Shown here: positions 29,619 to 38,156 of the stretch, piece by piece
Position numbering within the stretch: position 1 is the stretch's first letter
Layout of the letters: each line of letters begins with the position of its first letter
Source: Prolixibacteraceae bacterium
GTDB lineage: Bacteria; Bacteroidota; Bacteroidia; Bacteroidales; Prolixibacteraceae
Length of the DNA: 53,539 bases
NCBI GenBank assembly: GCA_028377305.1
Contig: JAONJW010000016.1
Span: forward strand, 1 to 53,539
Direction: 5' to 3'
The notes under the pieces: model-generated
What the model was told of the DNA's origin: nothing
The model's input: the letters and a program-made list of their open reading frames with translations, nothing else
Database searches by the model: none
Translations under genes and position numbers: made by a program

Positions 29619-30746
29619 ATGAAGTTTGTTGTTTCAAGTACGGAACTATTGAAGCATTTAAATGCGATAAGTAAAGTGATTAGTAATAAAAACACTTTAC
29701 CTATTTTGGATAATTTCTTATTCCATGTATCCGAGAACAAAATTACGATTACTGCTTCGGATCTAGAAACAACTTTGATCAGTTCTGTTATTCCGGAACG
29801 TGTCGAAGGGGAAGGATACATTGCGATTCCTTCAAAGATCTTGACAGATACGTTGAAAGAGTTTGCTGAGCAGCCATTGACTTTCCAAGTGGATTTAGAT
29901 ACATGTGCTATAGAGATCCTTTCAGAGACAGGTAAATTCTCTATTGTAGGACAAGATGGTCAGGATTATCCTGAGCTTCCTCAGCTGCAAGAATCACAAC
30001 GTTCAATCCAAATGGGACACGATGTATTGCTTCATGGTATCGAGAAAACTATCTATGCGACAGCTGACGATGAGTTGCGTCCAGTAATGAATGGAATCTT
30101 TGTAGAGTTCTCTGCAAACAGTGTCAATTTTGTTGCCACAGATGCTCATAAACTAGTTCGTTATCAGCGTAAAGATATAGCATGTGATTTTGAATCATCA
30201 TTTGTTCTTCCAAAGAAGCCAGCTTCTTTGTTAAAGGGAATTCTTCCAAAAGAGGAGTTTGATGTAACCATGAAGTTCGATGATTACAATGCAGTATTCG
30301 AAATGACTGATTACTATATGGTTTGTCGTTTGGTTGAGGGGAAATATCCTCCATATAATTCAGTAATTCCTAAGAACAACCCTAATATTGTTACGGTAGA
30401 TCGTTTGGATTTTTATAACACATTAAAGCGTGTTTCTGTATTCGCTAATCAAGCAAGTAATTTAGTGAAGTTGGATATCCGTAAATCAGAAATGATCATT
30501 TCAGCACAGGATGTAGATTATGCGATTTCAGGTGTTGAGCGTGTTGCATGTAATAATGAAGGTGCGGAGATCGAGATTGGATTCAAGTCTACTTTTTTAT
30601 TAGAGATTTTGAATAATATCAATGCACCAGAAATTCGTTTAGAACTATGTGATCCTTCTCGTGCAGGTCTTATTCTTCCGAGTGAGGATGAGTTCGAGCA
30701 TGAAAATATCTTGACACTATTGATGCCTATGATGGTCGGAGTATAA
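29619..30746 (+). CDS. dnaN: DNA polymerase III sliding clamp (beta)
   Basis: Ring-shaped processivity clamp of DNA polymerase III, 375 residues, normal length. Three homologous clamp domains are visible: MKFVVSSTELLKHLNAISKV with TLPILDNFLFHV (domain 1), YATADDELRPVMNGIFVEF with VATDAHKLVRYQ (domain 2), and VDRLDFYNTLKRVSVFANQA with a C-terminus LLMPMMV (domain 3), the latter forming part of the pocket for clamp-binding peptides. A 247-base AT-rich gap precedes it; TATATTCG at 29480-29487 is a near match to the -7 box. A terminator follows at 30781. It is not beside dnaA or an origin here. Confidence 0.97.
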   Translation: MKFVVSSTELLKHLNAISKVISNKNTLPILDNFLFHVSENKITITASDLETTLISSVIPERVEGEGYIAIPSKILTDTLKEFAEQPLTFQVDLDTCAIEILSETGKFSIVGQDGQDYPELPQLQESQRSIQMGHDVLLHGIEKTIYATADDELRPVMNGIFVEFSANSVNFVATDAHKLVRYQRKDIACDFESSFVLPKKPASLLKGILPKEEFDVTMKFDDYNAVFEMTDYYMVCRLVEGKYPPYNSVIPKNNPNIVTVDRLDFYNTLKRVSVFANQASNLVKLDIRKSEMIISAQDVDYAISGVERVACNNEGAEIEIGFKSTFLLEILNNINAPEIRLELCDPSRAGLILPSEDEFEHENILTLLMPMMVGV

Positions 30747-30780
30747 TCTTCCCATTAACTAGGAATAAGATAATATCAAT

Positions 30781-30823
30781 CGAACTAATAGTGATCACAA
30801 GGTCTCTATTAGTTCGTTTTTTT
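30781..30823 (+). terminator. Intrinsic terminator after dnaN
   Basis: Arms CGAACTAATAG (30781-30791) and CTATTAGTTCG (30806-30816), 14-base loop, then seven T (30817-30823), 35 bases after the dnaN stop. Confidence 0.92.
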
Positions 30824-30906
30824 GTATGTAACCTCTATGGATGAAAATGGAGATCGTAGTTATATTCTTCCAGACTCTTCCATGCTATTTCAATACTTAG
30901 TTTCGT

Positions 30907-31713
30907 ATGAACTTAAATTTAAAGAATCCTATTGTTTTCCTTGATTTGGAGACAACAGGAATAGATATTGTGAATGATCGCATCATTGAGTTTGCCTTTT
31001 TGAAGATCCATGTAGATGGGAGAGAAGAGGAGCTAGAGATGCGAATTAATCCGGAGAAGAAAATCTCAAATGAAGCTATCCAAGTACACCATATCACCAA
31101 TGAAGACGTAGCGGAATGTCCTACCTTCAAAGAGAAGGCTAAAGACATTGCTCGATTTATTGAGGGGTGTGATCTTGCGGGTTTCAATTCTAATCGTTTT
31201 GATATTCCTCTTCTATCAGAAGAGTTCCTTCGTGCTGGAGTTGATATCGATCTTAGAAAACGTAAGTTTGTGGATGTACAGACTATTTTCCACAAAATGG
31301 AGAAGCGTACCCTTGCTGCAGCCTATAAGATGTATTGCAACGAGAGTCTAGAGAATGCTCATGCTGCCATGGCGGATACCCGTGCAACCTATGAAGTGTT
31401 GAAAGCTCAGTTAGATCGTTATGAGAATACAGAGGTGGAAGATAATGGTAAGACTGTTGTTCCGGTAAAGAATGATATCAAGGCCTTGTCTGAGTTCTCA
31501 TGTTATGATCGTAATGTAGACTTTGCTGGACGTATTATTTATAACAAAGATGATGTGCCGGTATTCAATTTTGGAAAGAATAAAGGTCGACCTGTGACAG
31601 AGGTGCTTGAAGAACAACCAGGTTATTATGGTTGGATGATTGGTGGAGATTTCCCTTTATACACTAAGAAAGTGTTGACACAGATTCGTTTGGGAGAAAA
31701 AATGAAGAAATAG
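30907..31713 (+). CDS. DnaQ-like 3'-5' exonuclease
   Basis: DEDDh exonuclease, 268 residues. The three motifs are intact: ExoI FLDLETTGIDIVNDRIIEFA, ExoII AGFNSNRFDIPLL, ExoIII with H-x-A-x-x-D (NAHAAMADTRATYEVL). The C-terminal 70 residues (FNFGKNKGRPVTEVLEEQPG, YYGWMIGGDFPLYTKKVL) match the small module found after exonuclease X-type domains. It may be a proofreading subunit or a repair nuclease. The catalytic subunit is not nearby, but the sliding clamp gene lies just upstream behind a terminator. The FAH-family gene follows after 4 bases, which suggests co-transcription. Confidence 0.9.
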   Translation: MNLNLKNPIVFLDLETTGIDIVNDRIIEFAFLKIHVDGREEELEMRINPEKKISNEAIQVHHITNEDVAECPTFKEKAKDIARFIEGCDLAGFNSNRFDIPLLSEEFLRAGVDIDLRKRKFVDVQTIFHKMEKRTLAAAYKMYCNESLENAHAAMADTRATYEVLKAQLDRYENTEVEDNGKTVVPVKNDIKALSEFSCYDRNVDFAGRIIYNKDDVPVFNFGKNKGRPVTEVLEEQPGYYGWMIGGDFPLYTKKVLTQIRLGEKMKK

Positions 31714-31717
31714 TGCC

Positions 31718-32329
31718 ATGAAGATTATATGTATTGGAAGAAATTATGCAAAACATGCTTCGGAGTTAAAGAATGAGGTGCCTCAGGAGCCAGTATTCTT
31801 TTTAAAGCCCGATTCTTCAATATTGCAAAAGAATAAACCATTCTATATTCCAGATTTTACCAATGAGGTTCATTATGAGGTCGAGGTTCTTTTTCGTATC
31901 TCACGATTAGGGAAAAATATCTCTACAAAATTTGCACCACGATATTATTCAGAGGTAGGCCTAGGGGTTGATTTCACTGCAAGAGACTTACAACAGGAGT
32001 TGAAGCAAAGAGGTTTGCCTTGGGAAAAAGCCAAAGCTTTTGATGCTTCTGCTGTTCTAGGTAAATTTATTTCATTGGATCAGGTTGAAGATCTAAATAA
32101 CATCTCCTTCTCTTTAAAGAAGAATGGTGAGCTTGTACAAGAAGGAAATACCAAGGATATGTTGTTCAATATTGATGAATTGGTGTCATACACTTCGAAA
32201 TATATGACACTTAAGATAGGTGATATTATCTTTTCTGGAACCCCCGAAGGAGTGGGTGAGGTAATGATTGGAGACCGCCTGCAAGGATATATTGGAGAGC
32301 AACTAATGTTTGACTTTATGGTTAAATAA
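31718..32329 (+). CDS. Fumarylacetoacetate-hydrolase-family protein
   Basis: 203-residue cytosolic hydrolase/isomerase of the FAH superfamily. The core is clear: MKIICIGRNYAKHASELKNE, PVFFLKPDSSIL, the acidic metal-binding HYEVEVLFRI, GVDFTARDLQQELKQRGLPW, KAFDASAVLG, and DIIFSGTPEGVGEVMIGDRL. The glutamates of the metal site (YEVEV) and the following aspartates are present. This single-domain size fits the acylpyruvase/oxaloacetate-type branch. The substrate cannot be told. It is the second gene of a pair with the exonuclease, which probably has no functional meaning. A strong terminator follows. Confidence 0.92.
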   Translation: MKIICIGRNYAKHASELKNEVPQEPVFFLKPDSSILQKNKPFYIPDFTNEVHYEVEVLFRISRLGKNISTKFAPRYYSEVGLGVDFTARDLQQELKQRGLPWEKAKAFDASAVLGKFISLDQVEDLNNISFSLKKNGELVQEGNTKDMLFNIDELVSYTSKYMTLKIGDIIFSGTPEGVGEVMIGDRLQGYIGEQLMFDFMVK

Positions 32330-32352
32330 ACGATCAGTGCTCAAAGAGTGAG

Positions 32353-32396
32353 AAAGAAGACCAACACTATATTTTATGTGTTGGTCTTCTTTTTTT
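32353..32396 (+). terminator. Strong intrinsic terminator
   Basis: AAAGAAGACCAACAC (32353-32367) pairs perfectly with the arm at 32378-32392; loop of 10 bases; seven T at 32390-32396. Confidence 0.95.
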
Positions 32397-33206
32397 GCTA
32401 TTTGTTTTCCTATTCAAGGATATCTTGTGAAGTGCAAATGTGTACATCAGACTGCCGCTAGTATTTGTGATCTCGAAAAATACTTCTCTACCATCTAGGG
32501 CTGTAAATAAGTTCTTTGCTGTATCACTTCCTAAAAATATTCATAAATAGATATCATGGCTCCTTCATAAATCATATTCATTAAATAAGAGAATACAATA
32601 CAAAGTCTTTTATTTAGGAAAAACGATATTGGGATATTGATTGCTTTTCAATGAACATTAGACTGTTTGACTGTATAATCATTATTAGAAGAAGATTTTT
32701 AACTATTTCGTAGGTAAAATTGTACTGTAGGAATAAAATAACCTTCAAGGTTTAGACATTTCTGCTGCTATATTCATAATAGATCTTGAATTCAAGCGAC
32801 AAATGTAACTTTCCGATCCATTTTCAGATTATCATACATTTCTATAGCCATATCATTTACGATGTCTGTCATTAAGTATAGCTTGTGTTCATGGATTTAA
32901 TGGTTAAAGCCTATCATTCATGAACAAGTCCTGTCGTAGTATTTTACTTCACTAACCATAAAATATTTGCTATGCAAATAGAATGCAGGGGTCGGTACTT
33001 TCTTTGCAATACTATCTGGTGTAGAGTAATTGATAGTTATAAATATTATTTTGTCGTAAATAATCGTGGATGATTATTTAATTGAGTAATTTTAACGACA
33101 TTTTATTTTATAGGTTGACATTAATTCCCTTAAGCAATAGATATCGAAATGAATATTGTTAACCATAAGTGAAATGTTTTTAATAAATAAACTTTAAGTA
33201 TCTACT
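32397..33206. other. 810-base gap without recognisable gene
   Basis: Long AT-rich gap before the DUF4836-type operon. No frame above about 30 codons looks real. An imperfect inverted pair, CTTG(TG)TTCATG (32882-32893) with CATGAACAAG (32919-32928), could form a hairpin. I cannot tell whether this is a long leader, a decayed gene or mobile-element remnant. Confidence 0.45.
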
Positions 33207-34805
33207 ATGAAAAATCGATTTTCAATGAACCGTGTATTATTATGTTTGGCTTTGGTCGTGTCGATGATTGCCACTTCATGTTCTACGGGTCCTAAACCTA
33301 CAGACGTAATTCCAGCAAGTAGCTCATTCGTTGCTTCTGTGGATGTTGTTTCGCTAGCATTAAAAGGAGGTCTTCAAGACATGAGTTCTTTTAACTCATT
33401 TAAGATGATCCAATCAGGCATTGATCAGCAGCCAGAAGAGGTTAAAGGTTTGATCAATAACATTCTTGAGAACCCAAGTGAAACAGGGCTTTCATTCCGT
33501 GACGATATCTATGTTTTTCTTTCGGGTGAGACAAAAGAAGATCAGTATGGTCATATCTCAATGGTGATTAGAGATGTTGAAAAATTCAATGGCTTTATCA
33601 ATCAAGTATTGAGTGACGAGAATATACCTCTTCAGGTTGTTGCAGAAGGTGAATTCAATATAATAAAAGCAGACAGAGATGGGGTGGTAATTTGGAATAA
33701 TGAAAATCTTATTATTTCTGCGCCTCTTAATTATAGATCAAGAGGAGCTGTTGTAGAGAACACCAAAAAGTTATTTGCCCTTCAACCATTAGAGATGATA
33801 ACCTCTGTAAACAGCTACAACGAGTTGACAGGAGATGAGAAAGATTTTAACTATTGGATTTCTTCAAATTCACTTAAGTACTTTGACGAGTTCAATACTC
33901 CTTCGATAGCCCCAGTACTTAAGAAACTTGATGGATGTGCAGGTATTGCTCATTTAGACTTCAAAGACGGAGAGGTTGTAATAGATACAAAGGTTTTTGT
34001 TACAGACATCGTGAAAGAGACTTACTTATCTAAGAAAGACCTTAAGTTTGATACAAAACTTTATGAGTATTTCCCAAAGGAAAATATTATTATTATTGGT
34101 AGCTGCATCGATACAGATCTTTTAGAGAAACATATTAATGCAGATGAAAATATGGCAGAAATGGCACCGGCGTTCCAAGCACAAGTTGGAGTCGATATGC
34201 ACACAGCGCTTTCTACACTTGGGTCATCTATGATGCTTTCGTTTTCCGATGTTATGATTTCTAAAGGAATATATGGACGTGATAATGTTATGCCGGAGTT
34301 GAATCTGGGAGTTCAACTAAATAAAGATCAAGAAAACAAGTGGATCTTAGATTTGTTAACGAAGAGTACTCGTTATGATCAGGATGGTTATTTTGTATTG
34401 AATCTTTCTTCTGACATAAATATCTATTTTGCGGTAACTGATGAGTTATTCTACGTCTCAAATAACGAAGATAATGTGCGCAAAGCAGCTGGAATATTAG
34501 CTTCTGAAAATACATTTGCATCTTCAGACTTAGCAAATCATTTTGCTGATACTAGTGGTTTTATCTATGTAGACCTTGATTATGATCACCTTTCAGAATC
34601 GGCAAAAGCAAAGATTGCAAGAGAGTTTGATCCAATCCAAATGTCATTTGTTAATGGAGATAACGCACTTCTAAAAGACATGGAGTTGGTTAGTGATGAG
34701 CCTTTGGAAGGAACTTACACTCTTCATCTCAAGAACAATGAGGAGAATAGTTTCAAACAGATTATTAATCTAATTGACAAGAATTTGGTTACCTTTATAA
34801 GATGA
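33207..34805 (+). CDS. DUF4836-type lipoprotein
   Basis: 532-residue lipoprotein with lipobox ATSC (Cys at about residue 25). The body begins with PTDVIPASSSFVASVDVVSL, the hallmark of Bacteroidota DUF4836 proteins, which read 'IP.da..V..vd'. It continues with repeated half-modules of alternating strands and helices, for example QVGVDMHTALSTLGSSMMLS. Function is not known for the family. Its stop overlaps the start of the ABC ATPase gene by four bases (ATGA), and an ABC permease follows. The trio is therefore probably one transcript, and the lipoprotein may be a substrate, cofactor or helper of that transporter (inference). Confidence 0.8.
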   Translation: MKNRFSMNRVLLCLALVVSMIATSCSTGPKPTDVIPASSSFVASVDVVSLALKGGLQDMSSFNSFKMIQSGIDQQPEEVKGLINNILENPSETGLSFRDDIYVFLSGETKEDQYGHISMVIRDVEKFNGFINQVLSDENIPLQVVAEGEFNIIKADRDGVVIWNNENLIISAPLNYRSRGAVVENTKKLFALQPLEMITSVNSYNELTGDEKDFNYWISSNSLKYFDEFNTPSIAPVLKKLDGCAGIAHLDFKDGEVVIDTKVFVTDIVKETYLSKKDLKFDTKLYEYFPKENIIIIGSCIDTDLLEKHINADENMAEMAPAFQAQVGVDMHTALSTLGSSMMLSFSDVMISKGIYGRDNVMPELNLGVQLNKDQENKWILDLLTKSTRYDQDGYFVLNLSSDINIYFAVTDELFYVSNNEDNVRKAAGILASENTFASSDLANHFADTSGFIYVDLDYDHLSESAKAKIAREFDPIQMSFVNGDNALLKDMELVSDEPLEGTYTLHLKNNEENSFKQIINLIDKNLVTFIR

Positions 34806-35425
34806 TTATAGCATTAGATAAAGTAAAACCTATATATATGTCAGAGCAGGAGATCTCCTGTTCTGACATATATATGAATAAGAATATGGTTTTTAATACA
34901 AGAGAGAAAGTATTAATCAGAGCCCAATCGGGAAGAGGTAAAAGTTCGCTTCTAAACTTTATCTATGGCGTAAAAAGTAGCTTTGATGGTCATATCGAGG
35001 TTAATGGTCAGAGTGTGCGAAAAGAGGTGCAGAGTGATCATATGTCCTATGTTTTTCAAGACCTAAAGTTATTTGACACGTTGACCGTAAAGGAGAATAT
35101 TCTTCTTAAGAATGATCTTACCAACCATAAAACTGAAGCTGAAATAGATCTTATGCTTTCGCAACTAGGGCTTTCTGAAAAGAGAGACGAACCGGTAAAA
35201 CATCTCTCTATTGGACAACAACAACGCGTTGCAATTATACGAGCGTTATGTCAACCTTTTCATTTCCTTTTATTAGACGAACCGTTTAGTCATTTAGATC
35301 AACAGAATGTAGCGATTGCTGTGGGGTTGATCAACAGGGAGTTGAAAGAACAACAAGCTGGATTACTTCTTACGACCTTAGATCCGTGTGATGCATTTCA
35401 ATATGATAAGACCCTACAACTATAA
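34802..35425 (+). CDS. ABC transporter ATP-binding protein (LolD/MacB-like)
   Basis: 207-residue ATPase. Walker A is AQSGRGKSSLLNFIYG, the signature is LSIGQQQRVAIIRALC, Walker B is FLLLDEPFSHLD and the Q-loop is YVFQDLKLFD. The arrangement fits the small, export-type ATPases paired with FtsX-like permeases. The ATG at 34802 lies in the preceding stop (ATGA). Codons 11-25 lie on a 44-bp palindrome (34832-34875), giving the odd stretch IYMSEQEISCSDIYM where the protein is variable. Later ATGs at 34838 and 34874 are possible alternatives, but then the usual first strand (IIALDKV) would be lost, so I keep the first one. The partner permease begins four bases downstream. Confidence 0.9.
   Translation: MIIALDKVKPIYMSEQEISCSDIYMNKNMVFNTREKVLIRAQSGRGKSSLLNFIYGVKSSFDGHIEVNGQSVRKEVQSDHMSYVFQDLKLFDTLTVKENILLKNDLTNHKTEAEIDLMLSQLGLSEKRDEPVKHLSIGQQQRVAIIRALCQPFHFLLLDEPFSHLDQQNVAIAVGLINRELKEQQAGLLLTTLDPCDAFQYDKTLQL
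34832..34875. repeat. 44-bp near-perfect palindrome inside the ABC ATPase gene
   Basis: Arms of 22 nt (34832-34853 and 34854-34875) meet with no spacer around AGGAGATCTCCT. One internal mismatch reads as a G-U pair in RNA. It starts 30 bases after the ATG. It could fold as a hairpin that limits ribosome entry or premature transcription, or serve as a dimeric protein site. Confidence 0.9.
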
Positions 35426-35428
35426 AGT

Positions 35429-36616
35429 ATGCTAAAGAAACTTCAAAGAAAGACCCTGTCTGTAGCTCAATTGGTATGGTATAGCCTGACTTTATTAGTG
35501 GGAGCAACTTTGACCTTACTAATTTTCCAACTGTATCTAGATATAGGACCCATATTCCAAGAAGAAGCAGGTGTACTATCCAAACAAGCGGTGGTTATTA
35601 GTAAGAAGATTTCTCTATTTCAAACCTTGGATAAGGATCGTATTTACTTCTCTTCGGAAGAGGTGCAATCCGTAGTCCAAGAACCGTTTGTAAAGAGTAT
35701 TGCACGATTCCGTAGTGCTTCATTTAAGGTGAGTGGGTACACACGGGCGTCTGCAAATATCCCTGCTTTCTATACCGAACTTTTCTTTGAGAGTGTTCCA
35801 GACTCCTGTTTGGATATTCAGGTGGACGAGTGGAAGAGCTCCGAAGGTTCGGACTTTCTGCCTATTATTATTCCGGAATCATACATAAAACTTTATAACT
35901 TTGGTTTTGCGGAGAGTCAGGGACTGCCCGTATTATCGAAAGGAATGATCTCTCAGTTTCCCTTTCACGTCTCTGTATCAGGCAATGGAAAACAGCACAC
36001 CTACAACAGCCGCATTGTCGGTTTCTCGAATAAGATTAACTCGATATTGGTTCCCGATCATTTCCTGAAACAAGCCAATAAAATCTATGGGAAGCCAAGA
36101 CAAACCAGAGTTAGTCGTCTGCTGGTCACTTTTGATGATCCTTCTGACAGTAGAATATTGGCTTATTTTAACGACAAGAACTATTCGATCAATCAAGAGG
36201 GGTTAAAAGCAGGTAAATGGAAATTGATGATAACCATTGCTTTGGGAGTTATGATGTCCATTGGAGTGATCATCACTGCCATGTCCTTATTTTTGATATT
36301 ACTCAGTGTTCATCTTATTATTCAAAAGAATAGAACATTGATTCTAAATCTATACAGTATTGGATATAGACAAGAACATATTGCTCGATTCTATCGCTGG
36401 ACTATCTCTACGATTACCTCTGTAATATTGATTCTATCTTGGGGGGTGGCACTATTCTTAAGAGGAGTTTATGTTGATCGTTTTGCCACATACTTTAAAA
36501 TTGGAAATATTGATTCACAATTATGGATTCCTGTCCTCATTTTATGGGCTGTAGTGGTTGTAGTTTACAACTTGTTATTAACCAGACAGATTAAAGGGGT
36601 ATTAAAGATGTTATAA
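35429..36616 (+). CDS. ABC transporter permease, FtsX/MacB-like
   Basis: 395-residue membrane protein with FtsX-type topology: one N-terminal helix (about 13-35, VAQLVWYSLTLLVGATLTLL), a large periplasmic domain (about 36-260), and three C-terminal helices (about 266-298, 327-350 and 366-388, near MITIALGVMMSIGVIITAMS and LWIPVLILWAVVVVVYNLLL). It starts three bases after the ATPase stop. Such permeases transfer mechanical energy to move lipoproteins or peptides or to drive cell-wall enzymes. Sequence does not say which. The upstream lipoprotein is the obvious candidate partner. Confidence 0.85.
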   Translation: MLKKLQRKTLSVAQLVWYSLTLLVGATLTLLIFQLYLDIGPIFQEEAGVLSKQAVVISKKISLFQTLDKDRIYFSSEEVQSVVQEPFVKSIARFRSASFKVSGYTRASANIPAFYTELFFESVPDSCLDIQVDEWKSSEGSDFLPIIIPESYIKLYNFGFAESQGLPVLSKGMISQFPFHVSVSGNGKQHTYNSRIVGFSNKINSILVPDHFLKQANKIYGKPRQTRVSRLLVTFDDPSDSRILAYFNDKNYSINQEGLKAGKWKLMITIALGVMMSIGVIITAMSLFLILLSVHLIIQKNRTLILNLYSIGYRQEHIARFYRWTISTITSVILILSWGVALFLRGVYVDRFATYFKIGNIDSQLWIPVLILWAVVVVVYNLLLTRQIKGVLKML

Positions 36617-36762
36617 TAGCAATCGTTATAACAGTTAGATATCTATTGTAATAATGTCTGGATGTTGTTTATGTCTATTTTAAGATATTGTATAGACCTA
36701 AATAATATTAGCTCTCCAATAAATAAAACAAGGGCTTAAATCGCAAAATATAGCCAAATGCC

Positions 36763-36817
36763 ATATGTAAAATAGAATGAGAATGCTATGGCAGTATCCT
36801 CATTTTATTTTACATAT
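36763..36817. terminator. Bidirectional terminator between convergent genes
   Basis: Arms of 19 nt (36763-36781 and 36799-36817, one mismatch) around a 17-base loop, with A-rich and T-rich flanks so that U-tracts form in both directions. It separates the permease operon from the minus-strand GNAT-like gene. Confidence 0.8.
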
Positions 36818-36850
36818 ACTTAGATTCCATACATAATAAAGTCGTGTCAG

Positions 36851-37978
36851 TTATACTAACTCTTTACGATAACAACGTTTTCTCTTGTGCTGTTCATGCG
36901 GATAGTTCTTCCAATTTGAGATAGCTTTATTGTTGGTTTCCAGCATTCCGGTGGTCTCAATAAATTCAACTCCTTTGTCTACCATCTCTTTGTGCAGCTC
37001 TCCAAAGAGTAATGCAATAGCACCACTAGCTTGGTATTTAGGGTGAACTCCTGTTAGTAATACATCACACACCTTAGGCTGCTTCATTGCTTTCATTATA
37101 TGATAGAATCCAAATGGGAAAAGAGACCCATTGGCTTTCTGCATTGCCTCAGAAAGAGAAGGAATACCAATCGTGAATCCTGCCACCTCTTTGTCTTTGT
37201 CTAACATGATCTTAACAAAACGTGGGTTTAGGAAAGAGAGATACTTCTTGACATAGTAGTCCGACGCCTCTTGATCAAGAGGTACTACAGAGAATAGATC
37301 TTGAAATGCTTCGTTAAGGATCTTGAAGATCTCTTGTCCGTAGCTCATTAGATCTTTGGTTTTATCAAAATGAAGGATTTCGAACCCGTTTCTTTTTCTA
37401 ACCATCTCCTTAATACGAAGTGCTTTCTCTGGAAGAATCATACCATCAATACCTAAACGGAATTCAATCCAATCCATCTCTTTGGAAAAGTTCATCCGAT
37501 CCATATGTTCTTTGTAATATGGAAGGTGGTATTCTGATCCAATAGAAGGAAGACGATCATATCCCTCTACAAGCATCCCTTGGTGATCTAAATTTGAGAA
37601 TCCTAATGGTCCTTGAACTTCTACCATCCCTTGTTCTTTCAACCATTGTGTAGCGGTACCAAAAAGCAAATCCACCACTTCTTTGTTGTCGATAAACTCA
37701 GCTCGAGTGAATCGTCCAATTTTTTCACCAATTTTCTCAATATATTGGTGGTGAACAATAGCACCTATGCGACCAACACATTTACCATCCTTAAAAACAA
37801 TCCAGAATCTTACTCCACACTGTTTTACAAGAGGGTTGTGCTCTGCCTGAAGAGATTTTAACTCCTCACTTTTAATAGGCGGGACCCAATAAGGTGAGTC
37901 TTTATACAACATAAACGGAAGACCTACAAATTCCTTGTACTCCTTCTTGGTTGTTACTACTCTTATTTCTAAACTCAT
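36851..37978 (-). CDS. GNAT-fold protein of unknown function
   Basis: 375-residue protein with two acetyltransferase-like (GNAT) halves. I chose the ATG at 37978 (MSLEIRVVTTKKEYKEFVGL); the open frame extends 40 codons upstream but that part is a cysteine-rich, unconserved-looking stretch that overlaps the promoter area. Recognisable segments are LPFMLYKDSPYWVPPIKSEE, GRIGAIVHHQYIEKIGEKIG and near the C-terminus VCDVLLTGVHPKYQASGAIA followed by ETTGMLETNNKAISNWKNY. This type is common in Bacteroidota and often annotated as hypothetical or N-acetyltransferase. Substrate unknown. It stands alone between terminators. Confidence 0.78.
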   Translation of the reverse strand: MSLEIRVVTTKKEYKEFVGLPFMLYKDSPYWVPPIKSEELKSLQAEHNPLVKQCGVRFWIVFKDGKCVGRIGAIVHHQYIEKIGEKIGRFTRAEFIDNKEVVDLLFGTATQWLKEQGMVEVQGPLGFSNLDHQGMLVEGYDRLPSIGSEYHLPYYKEHMDRMNFSKEMDWIEFRLGIDGMILPEKALRIKEMVRKRNGFEILHFDKTKDLMSYGQEIFKILNEAFQDLFSVVPLDQEASDYYVKKYLSFLNPRFVKIMLDKDKEVAGFTIGIPSLSEAMQKANGSLFPFGFYHIMKAMKQPKVCDVLLTGVHPKYQASGAIALLFGELHKEMVDKGVEFIETTGMLETNNKAISNWKNYPHEQHKRKRCYRKELV

Positions 37979-38156
37979 AACTTGCTTCGCTTTCTTTGAA
38001 TACAAAGATTGATTAAGATAGGCTATATGACAAATAATTGGTATGATTTTATTCAATAATATACAAAAAATTAAGTGTTTTTGACAAAACCGAATCAAAG
38101 ATTCTTTTGTTTATATACTACCTAGGGCTTATTAATCTGTTTGAAGAAAGGAGGGG

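Noticed and set aside
32397-33206. Insertion sequence remnant
   Set aside because: I found no terminal inverted repeats, target duplication or transposase fragment that I could defend.
37979-38098. 40-codon N-terminal extension of the GNAT-like gene
   Set aside because: The stretch is not family-like and the ATG at 37978 gives the usual start (MSLEIRVV).
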